Positions 39,615-48,200 of a stretch of DNA of 64,000 nt are shown here, in pieces. The DNA comes from CADCUY01 sp964242735 (lineage in GTDB: Bacteria > Actinomycetota > Actinomycetes > Actinomycetales > Quadrisphaeraceae), in assembly GCA_964242735.1 (NCBI GenBank), contig CAXTAK010000012.1, positions 53,390-117,389 of the forward strand, read 5' to 3'. The notes under the pieces are model-generated. The model saw nothing but the letters and a program-made list of their open reading frames with translations. It was not told where the DNA came from and did not search any database. Position numbers and translations under genes: made by a program. Positions within the stretch are counted from its first letter, which is position 1; every line of letters begins with the position of its first letter.

Positions 39615-40064
39615 TCAGGGTCCTGCGAGGCGCCAAGCCCCGGTGTGGGGTCGCCCGCAGCGGGTGCAGCGGGCCAGCAGCAGCCCGGAGACCGGCCCAC
39701 CGCGCCCCTCCGGCACGGCCACCGCGCGGCGGGGGCCGTCCGACAGGTCGACCACGAGCTCGGCGGAGTCCGGTGGGCAGCTGCACCCGGCCGGCGCGAC
39801 AGTCTCGGGAGGAGGCCGCGGTGTCGTCGGGGCGCCGGCCCGAGCGGGTGCGGCGGGCGGTTGCGGCGCGGCGGGTGCAGGGCGCAGCGACGCCGCTCCC
39901 ACGCACACCTCCCGCTCCTCGTCACCGCCGCCCACCAGCACGAACCCGGCCCACCGCCCGGCGCCGTCCCGCGTCCAGGACACCAGCCGGCCCGGCACCC
40001 ACGCGCCGTCGAGCAGCACCTCGCAGGCCCTCACCCCGTGCTCATCGGCACGGGCCGGCGGCAC
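39615..40064 (-). CDS. Hypothetical protein with Cys pairs, end of tad operon
   Basis: A 149-residue protein I do not recognise. The N-terminal part CEVLLDGAWVPGRLVSWTRD, then WAGFVLVG, looks like a small beta-barrel. A Pro/Ala-rich linker follows, then a second domain with CSCPPDSAELVVDLSDG and LLLARCTRCGRPH, a possible four-Cys zinc site. GTG at 40064 was chosen; GTG at 40034 is also possible. It starts 17 bases after the TadG-like stop and is probably co-transcribed, but nothing ties it to pilus assembly. Confidence 0.55.
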   Translation of the reverse strand: MPPARADEHGVRACEVLLDGAWVPGRLVSWTRDGAGRWAGFVLVGGGDEEREVCVGAASLRPAPAAPQPPAAPARAGAPTTPRPPPETVAPAGCSCPPDSAELVVDLSDGPRRAVAVPEGRGGPVSGLLLARCTRCGRPHTGAWRLAGP

Positions 40065-40081
40065 CTGACGGACAGCGCCAC

Positions 40082-40588
40082 TCAGCCCTCCGCGGCACGG
40101 GCCCTCGCGGTGACGGTGATCGGCACGCCCCCCGCCCACTCGTCCACCACCCTCGGCACCACCGCCGGGCTCACGACCGCGCTGAGCACCACCTGGGCGG
40201 TCACCCCGTCGGAGGTGCCGGTCATTCCCGAGACGGTCAGGGCGTCGAAGCGACGCGCAGCGCCGACGGACCCCAGGTGGGCCTCGACGCTCGACCGGAC
40301 GGAGTCGTCGGTCAGCGGCACCACCACGGCCCCGGCATCCAGAGCGGCCCCTCCCGCGGCGCCCAGTCCACGCTCGAAGTACACGTCGACCGCGAGGGCG
40401 TCAGCGGCGTCCAGGGCCGCGGCGTCCGCGAGGGCGAACAACCGCTGCCGCTCGGTCTGCACGCCGGCGACGGCGACGACGACGGCCAGCAGCACCGCGA
40501 GCACCACGAAGTAGCCGAGGACGAGGATGGTGATGCGCCCCTCGTCACCCACCAGGCGCCCGCCCCCGTCCGGTCGGTGCACCCTCAC
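40082..40588 (-). CDS. TadG-like pilus assembly protein
   Basis: A 168-residue protein with an N-terminal Tad-type segment: GDEGRITILVLGYFVVLAVLL ... VVAVAGVQTERQRLFALADAAALDAADAL, a transmembrane helix followed by the helix with alanine repeats seen in TadE/TadG proteins. The remaining beta-rich part lies outside the membrane. GTG at 40588 overlaps the stop of the preceding TadE-like gene (GTGA). It is probably an accessory minor pilin-like component. Confidence 0.8.
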   Translation of the reverse strand: MRVHRPDGGGRLVGDEGRITILVLGYFVVLAVLLAVVVAVAGVQTERQRLFALADAAALDAADALAVDVYFERGLGAAGGAALDAGAVVVPLTDDSVRSSVEAHLGSVGAARRFDALTVSGMTGTSDGVTAQVVLSAVVSPAVVPRVVDEWAGGVPITVTARARAAEG

Positions 40589-41040
40589 GGGACCGGCGTC
40601 CGGACGGCGAACCGGTCCACCACCGCCGCGGACTCCCCCGTGACCGGCACGGTCGCCGGCACGACTCCTCCGAGCAGCCCGGACAGCCCTGCCAGTCCCG
40701 GCAGGGGGACGGCGTAGTCGACGACGACCTCGATGAGCGTGCCGGGCGCACCGCACGGATCGCTCTCGCAGTCCATCCGCACCGCCGCGGCCGCCTCGCG
40801 GGGGTCGACGTCGAAGCCCTGGTCCCGCAGTGCGAGCAGCACCGAGGCGTGCGCTCGCACCGCGCCGCTCGCAGGGTCGGGCGCCGAGGCGGCGGCGCGC
40901 GCGGCAGCCCTGGCGGCGGCGTCGACGGCGAAGGCACCGGCCTGCACGCGGGAGACCACCACGACCAGGTGCAGCAGCGGCAGCAGCATCACCAGGCCCA
41001 CGACGACCAGCTCCACGAGAGCGCTGCCCGCGTCCCTCAC
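40585..41040 (-). CDS. TadE-like minor pilin, second copy
   Basis: A 151-residue protein starting with the TadE pattern DAGSALVELVVVGLVMLL ... VVVVSRVQAGAFAVDAAARAAARAAA; Glu follows the short leader, as in TadE pseudopilins. Two cysteines (CESDPCGAPG) may form a disulphide outside the cell. The GTG start overlaps the preceding stop (GTGA), which settles the start against longer frames. Confidence 0.82.
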   Translation of the reverse strand: MRDAGSALVELVVVGLVMLLPLLHLVVVVSRVQAGAFAVDAAARAAARAAASAPDPASGAVRAHASVLLALRDQGFDVDPREAAAAVRMDCESDPCGAPGTLIEVVVDYAVPLPGLAGLSGLLGGVVPATVPVTGESAAVVDRFAVRTPVP

Positions 41041-41483
41041 CCTCGACCGCCCGGCACGGCTGGTGACACGGGCGGGGGTGGCGGCGCGGGCGCCGGAAGC
41101 GCGCCGTGCCCGTGGACGGTCACGGTCGCCGCGGTGCCCAGCAGGCCCACCACGGGGAGCGGGGCCTCCGCGGTGACCTCCACGGCGGACACCCCGGCGA
41201 CGTCGACCACGGTGGCGCTCACGGACCGCGCGTAGCGCGGCGACAGCGCGCCGGTGATCAGCTCTCGGGCTCGCGCCGCCCCGTCCTGCGGGGTGCGGTC
41301 GGCGAGCGCCCCGTAGCGGGCCCCCTCGGCGACGCAGTCGACCAGCACCGTGCGCACGTGCAGGGCGTAGGCGAGCTGCAGCAGGGCGGCGAACACCAGG
41401 GTGACCAGCGCGGCGACCGCGACGAACTCGGGCAGCGCAGCTCCGGACTCCCCCCGGAGCGGGTGCCGGTGCGGCCCCCTCAC
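41037..41483 (-). CDS. TadE-like minor pilin, first copy
   Basis: A 148-residue protein with the TadE signature GESGAALPEFVAVAALVTLVF ... LHVRTVLVDCVAEGARYGALAD: a short basic leader, a Glu after the cleavage region, one membrane helix and the GARYGA block. The C-terminal tail is Pro-rich. GTG start. It is separated from the Flp-like gene by 3 bases and overlaps the next gene. Confidence 0.85.
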   Translation of the reverse strand: MRGPHRHPLRGESGAALPEFVAVAALVTLVFAALLQLAYALHVRTVLVDCVAEGARYGALADRTPQDGAARARELITGALSPRYARSVSATVVDVAGVSAVEVTAEAPLPVVGLLGTAATVTVHGHGALPAPAPPPPPVSPAVPGGRG

Positions 41484-41486
41484 GGC

Positions 41487-41735
41487 TCAGCGGCCCTGGA
41501 CGTCGTTCATGGCGTCGGTGAACATCTGCGTCAGGGCCGTGTCGGCGACCGCCCACAGGCCCAGCACCAGCCCGGCGGTCATCAGGGTCACCAGGACCCA
41601 CCCGGGCACGTCGCCGCGGTCCCCGGCGTCGGCCGGAGCGTCCCGCTCGGGTCGCGGTCCGGCGGAGCCGTCGGCACGCTCACCGTCGGCTCCTCCGCTC
41701 GCACCACGGGTCAGGGCACCACGGGTCATCGTCAT
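41487..41735 (-). CDS. Small Flp-like membrane protein, candidate major pilin
   Basis: An 82-residue protein: a 40-residue hydrophilic leader (Asp, Arg and Gly-rich), one hydrophobic helix VPGWVLVTLMTAGLVLGLWAVA and the end TQMFTDAMNDVQGR. It sits exactly where Tad loci place the Flp pilin, between tadC and tadE. It lacks an obvious Glu at position +5 after a Gly cleavage site, so processing by a prepilin peptidase is uncertain. ATG at 41735 with AGAGGA upstream. Confidence 0.6.
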   Translation of the reverse strand: MTMTRGALTRGASGGADGERADGSAGPRPERDAPADAGDRGDVPGWVLVTLMTAGLVLGLWAVADTALTQMFTDAMNDVQGR

Positions 41736-41811
41736 CGGGGGTCGTCCTCTCGTCGGGTCACGCAGGGCTGTCGGGTCGCGCAGGGCTCGGTCGTCCTCCG
41801 CGGCTGGGTCG

Positions 41812-42834
41812 TCAGAAGGCTCCGGACAGCACCGCGAAGCCGGGGAAGACGGCGAAGAGCACCGTCACCGGGAGGACGAGGAAGACGACGGGGATCATCA
41901 TCTGGATCTCCTTCTTTCCCCCGGCCTCCATCAACTGGCGCCGCGACAGCTCCCGCACGTCCTGGGCCTGCGCCCGCAGGACGTCGGCCAGGGGAGTGCC
42001 GCGATCGAGAGCGATCGCCAGACCGTCGACGAAGCGCCCCAGCGCGGGCACCGCCGTCCTCGTCGCGAGACCCTCCAGCGCCTGCACCAGCGGAGCCCCG
42101 GCACGGGCGTCGGCCAGGGTGCGCCGGAGCTCACCGGCCAGCTCCCCGCTGCTGCTCGAGGCCACGCGGTCCAGGGCACCGACCGCGCCCTCCCCGGCAG
42201 CCACCGACAGGGCGAGCAGCTCCGCGACCGTGGGGAACTCCGCCACGATGCGCTCGCTCCGGCGGGCGACCGCCATCCCGAGCCACCAGTCGCGCACCAG
42301 CACGCCGCCCAGCCCGGCGAGCACCACCAGGCCGGCCAGCGGGAGCACCGGCGCCCCGCGGGCGAGCGCCAGCACCGTCGCGGCGCCCAGGCCGACGAGG
42401 ATCCCCGCGATGCCGCACACGACCTGCTCGGCGCGGAACTGCTCGGCGGAGCGGTCGCTCCCCGCCTGGCGCAGGCGTCGCACCACGCTGTCGCTGCCAC
42501 CCGCGAGCCGGTCGAGGACACCGAGCGCCGCTGTCCCGTCAGCGGTGACGGGGCGCAGCAGCCGCAGCAGCAAGCGCCACCCGCTCTCCCCCACCGCCGG
42601 CGCGAGGAGCAGGCGCGAGGCGCGAGGGGCGTCGCGCAGGTGGGGCGCGAGCCGGTCGGCCACGCTCGTGCGGCGCCACTGCGGCACGCGCGAGACCGCG
42701 AGCGCAGCCCCGAGGCCGGCCACCAGCCCCAGGAGCATGCCCGTGCCGTCCAGGACACCGGCGCCCGGCACCACAGCGCCACCTGGCACCAGGACGGCCG
42801 GGAGCACGGCTCGCGGCGCGTGCAGGCCGCTCAC
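41812..42834 (-). CDS. tadC: Tad secretion platform protein TadC
   Basis: A 340-residue inner-membrane protein of the T2SF family. Hydrophobic helices lie at the N-terminus, around residues 145-185 and at the C-terminus (IQMMIPVVFLVLPVTVLFAVFPGF). The T2SF cytoplasmic block FPTVAELLALSVAAGEGAVGALDRVA and LADVLRAQAQDVRELSRRQLMEAGGKKEIQ is clear. It pairs with TadB as the platform on which TadA acts. GTG at 42834 overlaps the tadB stop. Confidence 0.9.
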   Translation of the reverse strand: MSGLHAPRAVLPAVLVPGGAVVPGAGVLDGTGMLLGLVAGLGAALAVSRVPQWRRTSVADRLAPHLRDAPRASRLLLAPAVGESGWRLLLRLLRPVTADGTAALGVLDRLAGGSDSVVRRLRQAGSDRSAEQFRAEQVVCGIAGILVGLGAATVLALARGAPVLPLAGLVVLAGLGGVLVRDWWLGMAVARRSERIVAEFPTVAELLALSVAAGEGAVGALDRVASSSSGELAGELRRTLADARAGAPLVQALEGLATRTAVPALGRFVDGLAIALDRGTPLADVLRAQAQDVRELSRRQLMEAGGKKEIQMMIPVVFLVLPVTVLFAVFPGFAVLSGAF

Positions 42835-43706
42835 CGCAGCACCCGCCGCTCCTCGGGGAGTCGCCCGAGCCGCAGCATCAGGCGGTAGGCGACGACGCTG
42901 AGCACGGCGCCCACGACCAGGACCACCACACCGGCGCCGCTGTCGTACGCGGCGACCGCCTCGGGTCGGGTGGTGAGCATCGCGAGGACCAGCCACGGCG
43001 CCGCCACCGCGAGGCGCGCGCCGTGGACGGTCCAGCTCTGGCGGGCGGACAGCTCCGCGCGGGTGCGGGCGTCGTCGCGCAGGAACGTCGAGAGGGTGCG
43101 CAGGAGGCGCCCGAGGTCGCTGCCCCCCACCTCGCGGGTCAGGCGCAGCGACTCCACCACGCGATCACCGACGGGGTCGGCGAGGCGCTCCTCGAGGGCG
43201 TCGAGGCAGGCCACGAAGCGCCCCGTGGCCCGGTGGTCGTCGGCGAAGGCGGCGAATGCCGGTCGCAGCTCCGCCGGACCCCGCTGCCCCAGAGCGGCCA
43301 GGGCCTCGGGGAGGGACAGCCCGGCGCGCACCCCGGAGGCGAGGTTGTCGACCACCTCGGGCCACAGCTCGCGCACGTGGGCGCGCCGCGAGGAGGCGCG
43401 CGAGCGCACCAGCGCCACCGGGGCCGCCGCGGCGATCACGGCGAAGCACACCGCGACGGGTGCGGCGCCGCTGACGGCGAGGACGCCCGAACCGACCACC
43501 ACCGCGACCACCGCGCACGCCACGGCCAGCATCGCGGGCGACAACCCGTGGACCCCGGCTGCGCTCAGGTCCTCGCGCAGCACCGCCGCCCAGCCCGGAC
43601 GCCGCGGTGCCCGCGGCCGTCCTGCCCGAGGCCAGCACGCCCACCAGCAGCAGAACAGCCCCGTGCCCAGCACGAGCCCGAGCCCGGCCCCCGTCCCCGG
43701 CGCCAC
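42831..43706 (-). CDS. tadB: Tad secretion platform protein TadB
   Basis: A 291-residue T2SF-family membrane protein. Helices lie at the N-terminus (AGLGLVLGTGLFCCWWACW), near residues 55-100 and at the C-terminus. The cytoplasmic domain has LWPEVVDNLASGVRAGLSLPEALAALG and ESLRLTREVGGSDLGRLLRTLSTFLRDD. GTG at 43706 starts one base after the tadA TGA, which fixes the start over the longer frame that runs back into tadA. Confidence 0.9.
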   Translation of the reverse strand: MAPGTGAGLGLVLGTGLFCCWWACWPRAGRPRAPRRPGWAAVLREDLSAAGVHGLSPAMLAVACAVVAVVVGSGVLAVSGAAPVAVCFAVIAAAAPVALVRSRASSRRAHVRELWPEVVDNLASGVRAGLSLPEALAALGQRGPAELRPAFAAFADDHRATGRFVACLDALEERLADPVGDRVVESLRLTREVGGSDLGRLLRTLSTFLRDDARTRAELSARQSWTVHGARLAVAAPWLVLAMLTTRPEAVAAYDSGAGVVVLVVGAVLSVVAYRLMLRLGRLPEERRVLR

Positions 43707-43707
43707 C

Positions 43708-44982
43708 TCAGGGCCCCGGGTGTCGCAGGAGGGCGTGGACGTCGATGCCCGCCTGCGCGAAGCGGTCCTCGTGGGGGGGAAACCCTCCAGCGCGCACCAG
43801 GGTCCCGCCGGTGGTGGTGAACAGGTCGGCGACCTCGACCACGTCACCCTCGACCCGCCCGGGCACGGCGAGGACCTCCCGCACCCGCCGTCGCCCGTCC
43901 GCGGCCAGCGCCGTGTGGACCACCAGGTCCACGGAGGCGGCCACGGTGGGCACCACGAAGCGGGCACCGACGTTCTGCCCGGCCAGCAGGGGCAGGGTGC
44001 ACAGCTTCGTGATCGCCTCGCGGGCGCTGTTGGCGTGCACGCTCGCCATGCCCGGCAACCCGCTGTTCAAGGCGATCAGCAGGTCCAGGCTCTCCTCCTG
44101 ACGGACCTCCCCGACGATGATCCGGTCCGGTCGCATCCGCAGCGCCTCCTTGACCAGGCGCCGCAGGGGGATCTCCCCGGTGCCCTCGAGGCTCGGCTGA
44201 CGGCACTGCAGGCTGACGACGTCACGGACGGGGATCTTCAACTCGAAGACCTCCTCGCAGCTCACCACGCGCTGGCGCGGCGGGACCGCGCCGGCCAGGC
44301 AGTTGAGCAGGGTGGTCTTGCCCGCTTGGGTGCCACCGCTGACGATCACGTTCAAGCCGGCCGCCACGGCGGCGTCGAGGAACGCCGCGCACTGCGCGGT
44401 GAGGGTCCCCAAGCTCACCAGGTCGTCCAGGCGCGAGGCCCGCACGACGAACTTGCGGACGTTGACCGCCCAGTGCCTGCGCGTCACGTCGGGGATGACC
44501 ACGTGCAGACGACTGCCGTCGTCGAGCACGGCGTCGACGAAGGGACTGGACAGGTCCACCCGTCGGCCGGTGCCCCTCAGCATCCGCTCGACGAGCTCGG
44601 CGACCTCCTCGGCGGTGAGGATCGTCGTGGTCAGCTCCGAGACCCCTCCGCGGGCCACGAAGACCTTCCCCGGCTCGTTGATCCACAGCTCCTCGACGTC
44701 CGGGTCGTCGAGGTAGCGCTGCAGCGGCCCCAGACCCGCGACGGCGTCCAGCACCGCCTTCTCCACGTCGCCGGGGTCACCCAGCGGGGGCAGGAGACCA
44801 TCGAGGGAGCGCTCGACGTAGTCGGCGATGACCTCCAGGACCGCGCCGCGGACGTCGGCGAGGTCGCGCGCGGGATCCAGGGACCGGCGGCGGACGAGCT
44901 CGCGCACCTCGTCCTCGACGATCCGGACGGCGCTGAGCGCCGGGGTCACCGCGGCGGGTGCGCGGTCTGCGGTGGTGCTCAC
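43708..44982 (-). CDS. tadA: Tad/Flp pilus assembly ATPase TadA (CpaF)
   Basis: A 424-residue hexameric motor. N-terminal domain: GDVEKAVLDAVAGLGPLQRYLDDPDVEELWINEP. Walker A is VSGGTQAGKTTLLNCLAG, the Asp box is VVSCEEVFELKI, Walker B is MRPDRIIVGEVRQEESLDLLIALNSG and the His box is GMASVHANSAREAI. This is typical CpaF. GTG at 44982 has a perfect GAGGAGG upstream; TACTGT at 45024-45029 (minus strand) is a possible -10. First gene of the tad operon, divergent from the FHA/FtsK gene. Confidence 0.95.
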   Translation of the reverse strand: MSTTADRAPAAVTPALSAVRIVEDEVRELVRRRSLDPARDLADVRGAVLEVIADYVERSLDGLLPPLGDPGDVEKAVLDAVAGLGPLQRYLDDPDVEELWINEPGKVFVARGGVSELTTTILTAEEVAELVERMLRGTGRRVDLSSPFVDAVLDDGSRLHVVIPDVTRRHWAVNVRKFVVRASRLDDLVSLGTLTAQCAAFLDAAVAAGLNVIVSGGTQAGKTTLLNCLAGAVPPRQRVVSCEEVFELKIPVRDVVSLQCRQPSLEGTGEIPLRRLVKEALRMRPDRIIVGEVRQEESLDLLIALNSGLPGMASVHANSAREAITKLCTLPLLAGQNVGARFVVPTVAASVDLVVHTALAADGRRRVREVLAVPGRVEGDVVEVADLFTTTGGTLVRAGGFPPHEDRFAQAGIDVHALLRHPGP

Positions 44983-45220
44983 GGTCGCCTCCTCTCGCCG
45001 TGGTCGGCAGGTGCTCAGCGGCGACAGTAGGAGTGCGGCGACCCGGCGGAGCGCCACCTGTGGACGGTCGGGGACCCACGGGGTGGGCGTGGACCCGATC
45101 GGCGCACCCGGGGTGCTCACCGGTGACCGCCGCGGGGCGCACCGTCATGCGCAGCGGAGTTGTCCACAGCCCACTGCTGCGTGGCGGGGCGGTGTCAGGG
45201 CACCTGCCCATGCTGGCGCG

Positions 45221-48200
45221 GTGCACCTGGAGCTGGCCCTCGACCCCGGCGACGGCAGCCCACCGCTCGACGTCGTGGTGCAGGCCCGGACCGGCACGCG
45301 GCTGCACGCGGTGCACGACCAGCTGACCGCACTCCTGCCCTCCGCCGCGACCCGGTCCGGTCCGGTCACCTGGTCTGTGGGCGCCTCGGCGCTGCCCGGG
45401 ACGGCCGTCCTCGGCGTACCGCCCCTCGTGCGCGCGGCGGTGCTCAAGGTCGCCGGCGCCGGCGCAGGGACGGGTGCCGGCACGCGCACCGATGGCTCCG
45501 GCGGTGTCCGCCGCGCCCCGCTCGAGGTGTGCGTGGCGTGGGGCCCGGCGGCCGGCACCACGCACCCGCTCCCCCTGGGGGAGCACGTCGTGGGGCGCGG
45601 TGCCGTGGCGGGTGTGGTCCTGCAGGACCCCGAGGTCTCCCGTGCGCACGCCGCCCTGGAGGTCTCGGCCCGGGGCGTGCGCGTGCGCGACCTGGGCTCC
45701 TCGAACGGCACGCGCCTCAGAGACCCCCGCGGTGGCGGGGACGTCGGTGGCGGGGACGTCGGCGAGGCGTGGCGGGAGCTGCCGCCCGGCACCGACCTGC
45801 TCGTGGGCGCCAGCGCCCTGCGCCTGCGGACGGGCGCCGAGGACGCCGCCGACCCAGGTGCCGCCGTGACCGCCACCGGTGATGGTCACCTGCACGTGAG
45901 CAGGTCGCCGCGGTCCCCGGCGGTGCGCCCCGTCCTGGACCTCGAGCTGCCCGAGGAGCCCCGCGCGCCGGAGCCCGCACGGGTCTCGGTGCTCGCCGTG
46001 GTGCTCCCGATCGGCCTGTCGGTGGTGATGGCGGTGGTGTGGTCGCCGATGGCGCTGCTCTTCGGACTGGCGGCACCCGTGATCACTCTCGGCACCGCCT
46101 GGGGTGACCGGCGCGCCCAGCGGGCGCAGCACGCGCGCGCCCTCGAGGCCCACCGCCTCCGGTGCACGCGCCTGCGGGCCGCTGCGGCGGCCGGCGTCGT
46201 GGAGGACCGCGCTGCGCTGTCGGCCCTGGGGCCCGACGTGGGCGAGGTCGTCACGGCCGCGACGACGCTCGGGCGCCGGCTCTGGGAGCGCGGCCGCGAC
46301 GACGACCAGCTGGTGCTGCGCCTCGGGCGGGGCGCCGTGCCCTCGACCGTGCGCCTGCGGGACGCCGGGGAGAGGAGCGGTGCCAGCCCCCACCCGGGTG
46401 CGGTCACCACGCACCAGGACGCCCCGGTGCTCCTCGCGCTGCCCGAGGTGGGGGTCCTCGGGATCAGCGGCCCGACCGCCGCCCGGCTCGGCCTGGTCAC
46501 GTCCCTGCTGGTGCAGGTGGCTGTCCTGCACTCACCGCGTGACGTGCGGGTGGTGGTGCTGCACGGCAGCGGCGCAGCCCCGGCGGGGTCCTGGGAGTGG
46601 GTCGGGCTGCTGCCCCACCACGCGGTCGGCGGCGCACCGGGCACGGGCACGGGCACGCCACCTCCCGGTGCTGCGGGCGCCGCCGAGCTGCTGGAGGAGG
46701 TGCGGCGTCGTGAGGTCGCCGCCGAGCGGGGAGCCGGGACGGGCCACGCGGGTGCACCGAGCGACGGTGCCGGTGAGCCGGTGGTCGTGGTGGTCCTCGA
46801 CGGCGCCGGGCACCTGCGACGCGTCCCGGGTGTCGCCGCCGTGCTCGAGCGCGGCCCGGCCGTCGGCGTCCTCGCCGTGTGCCTGGAGGAGGAGGTCGGG
46901 GCCCTGCCCGTGGAGTGCCGCGCCGTCGCCGAGGTCGGAGGCCCGCACGGGGGCGTGGTGCGCCTGCGCTCCACCGCGGGGGCCGGGGGACGCGGGCGGG
47001 GTGGCTGGTCGGAAGGCCCGGTCGATCGTGCGCTCGGCGGGGCGTTCGGCAGCACCGGTGCCCCGCCGACCGGCGGGGACGTCGCTGCGGACCTCGTCCC
47101 CGTGGCCGTGGCGCGCACGGTGGCCCGCGCCCTCGCGCCGCTGCGCGACGCCACCCCCGGCCACGGCGGCGGCGTGCTGCCGGAGCACGTGGCGCTGCTC
47201 GACGTGCTGGACGTCGACGCCACGGATCCCGGCGCCGTCGCCGCCGCGTGGTCGCTGCGGCCACGGAGCACGCGCGTGGTGCTGGGGCGGCGCTCCACGG
47301 GGACGTGGAGCGTGGACCTGGAGGGCGACGGGCCCCACGTCCTCGTCGCCGGCACCACCGGGTCGGGCAAGTCGGAGCTGCTGGTGGCCCTGGTGACCTC
47401 CCTCGCGGTCGGCAACCGACCCGAGGAGCTCGCCGTCGTCCTGATCGACTACAAGGGCGGCGCCGCCTTCGCGGACCTCGCCGGGCTCCCCCACGTGGTC
47501 GGGCTGGTGACGGACCTCGACGCGCACCTGACGCAGCGCGCGCTCGTCTCCCTGCAGGCGGAGGTGCGCCGCCGGGAGCGGGTGCTGCGCGACGCCGGGT
47601 GCCGTGACCACGCCGAGCACGTGCGCCGCCGGGGCGCCGCGGGAGCCGGCCGCCACGGAGCGGCCGGTCCGGTGCTGCCTCGCCTCGTCGTCGTCGTCGA
47701 CGAGTTCCGGGTGCTGGCCGAGGAGCTGCCGGACTTCATCGGCGGGCTGGTGCGCCTGGCTGCGGTGGGTCGCTCGCTGGGGGTCCACCTGGTGCTCGCC
47801 ACCCAGCGCCCGGCGGGGGTGGTCAGTGCTGACATCCGGGCGAACACCGCGCTGCGCATCGCCCTGCGGGTGCAGGACGACGGCGACTCCGCCGACGTCG
47901 TCGACAGCCGCGACGCCGCGCGCATCGACGCCCGCCTGCCGGGGCGCGCCGTCGCCCGCTCTGGCAGCGGTCCACTGGTGGAGGTGCAGGCCGCCCGCGT
48001 GTCGGGCACCCGGCCCGCCCGCGGGCCCGACGACCCCACGGTGCGGGTCCGTGGCACCGGCCCCACGGGCAGCGGACCCGCCGCCTCACGTCCGGACCCC
48101 GCACCCCAGGACCTCCTCCCACACCGTCCCGACCCTCCGAGCGACGCCTCCGCGATCGTCGCCGCGCTGCGGCGGGCCGCCGAGGGCGAGCCGAGGCCGA

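Noticed and set aside
45160..45168. TTGTCCACA, a perfect actinobacterial DnaA box
   Set aside because: It is a single box in the tadA-ftsK gap. GTCCACA occurs elsewhere in coding DNA and no cluster, AT-rich unwinding region, dnaA or dnaN is present.
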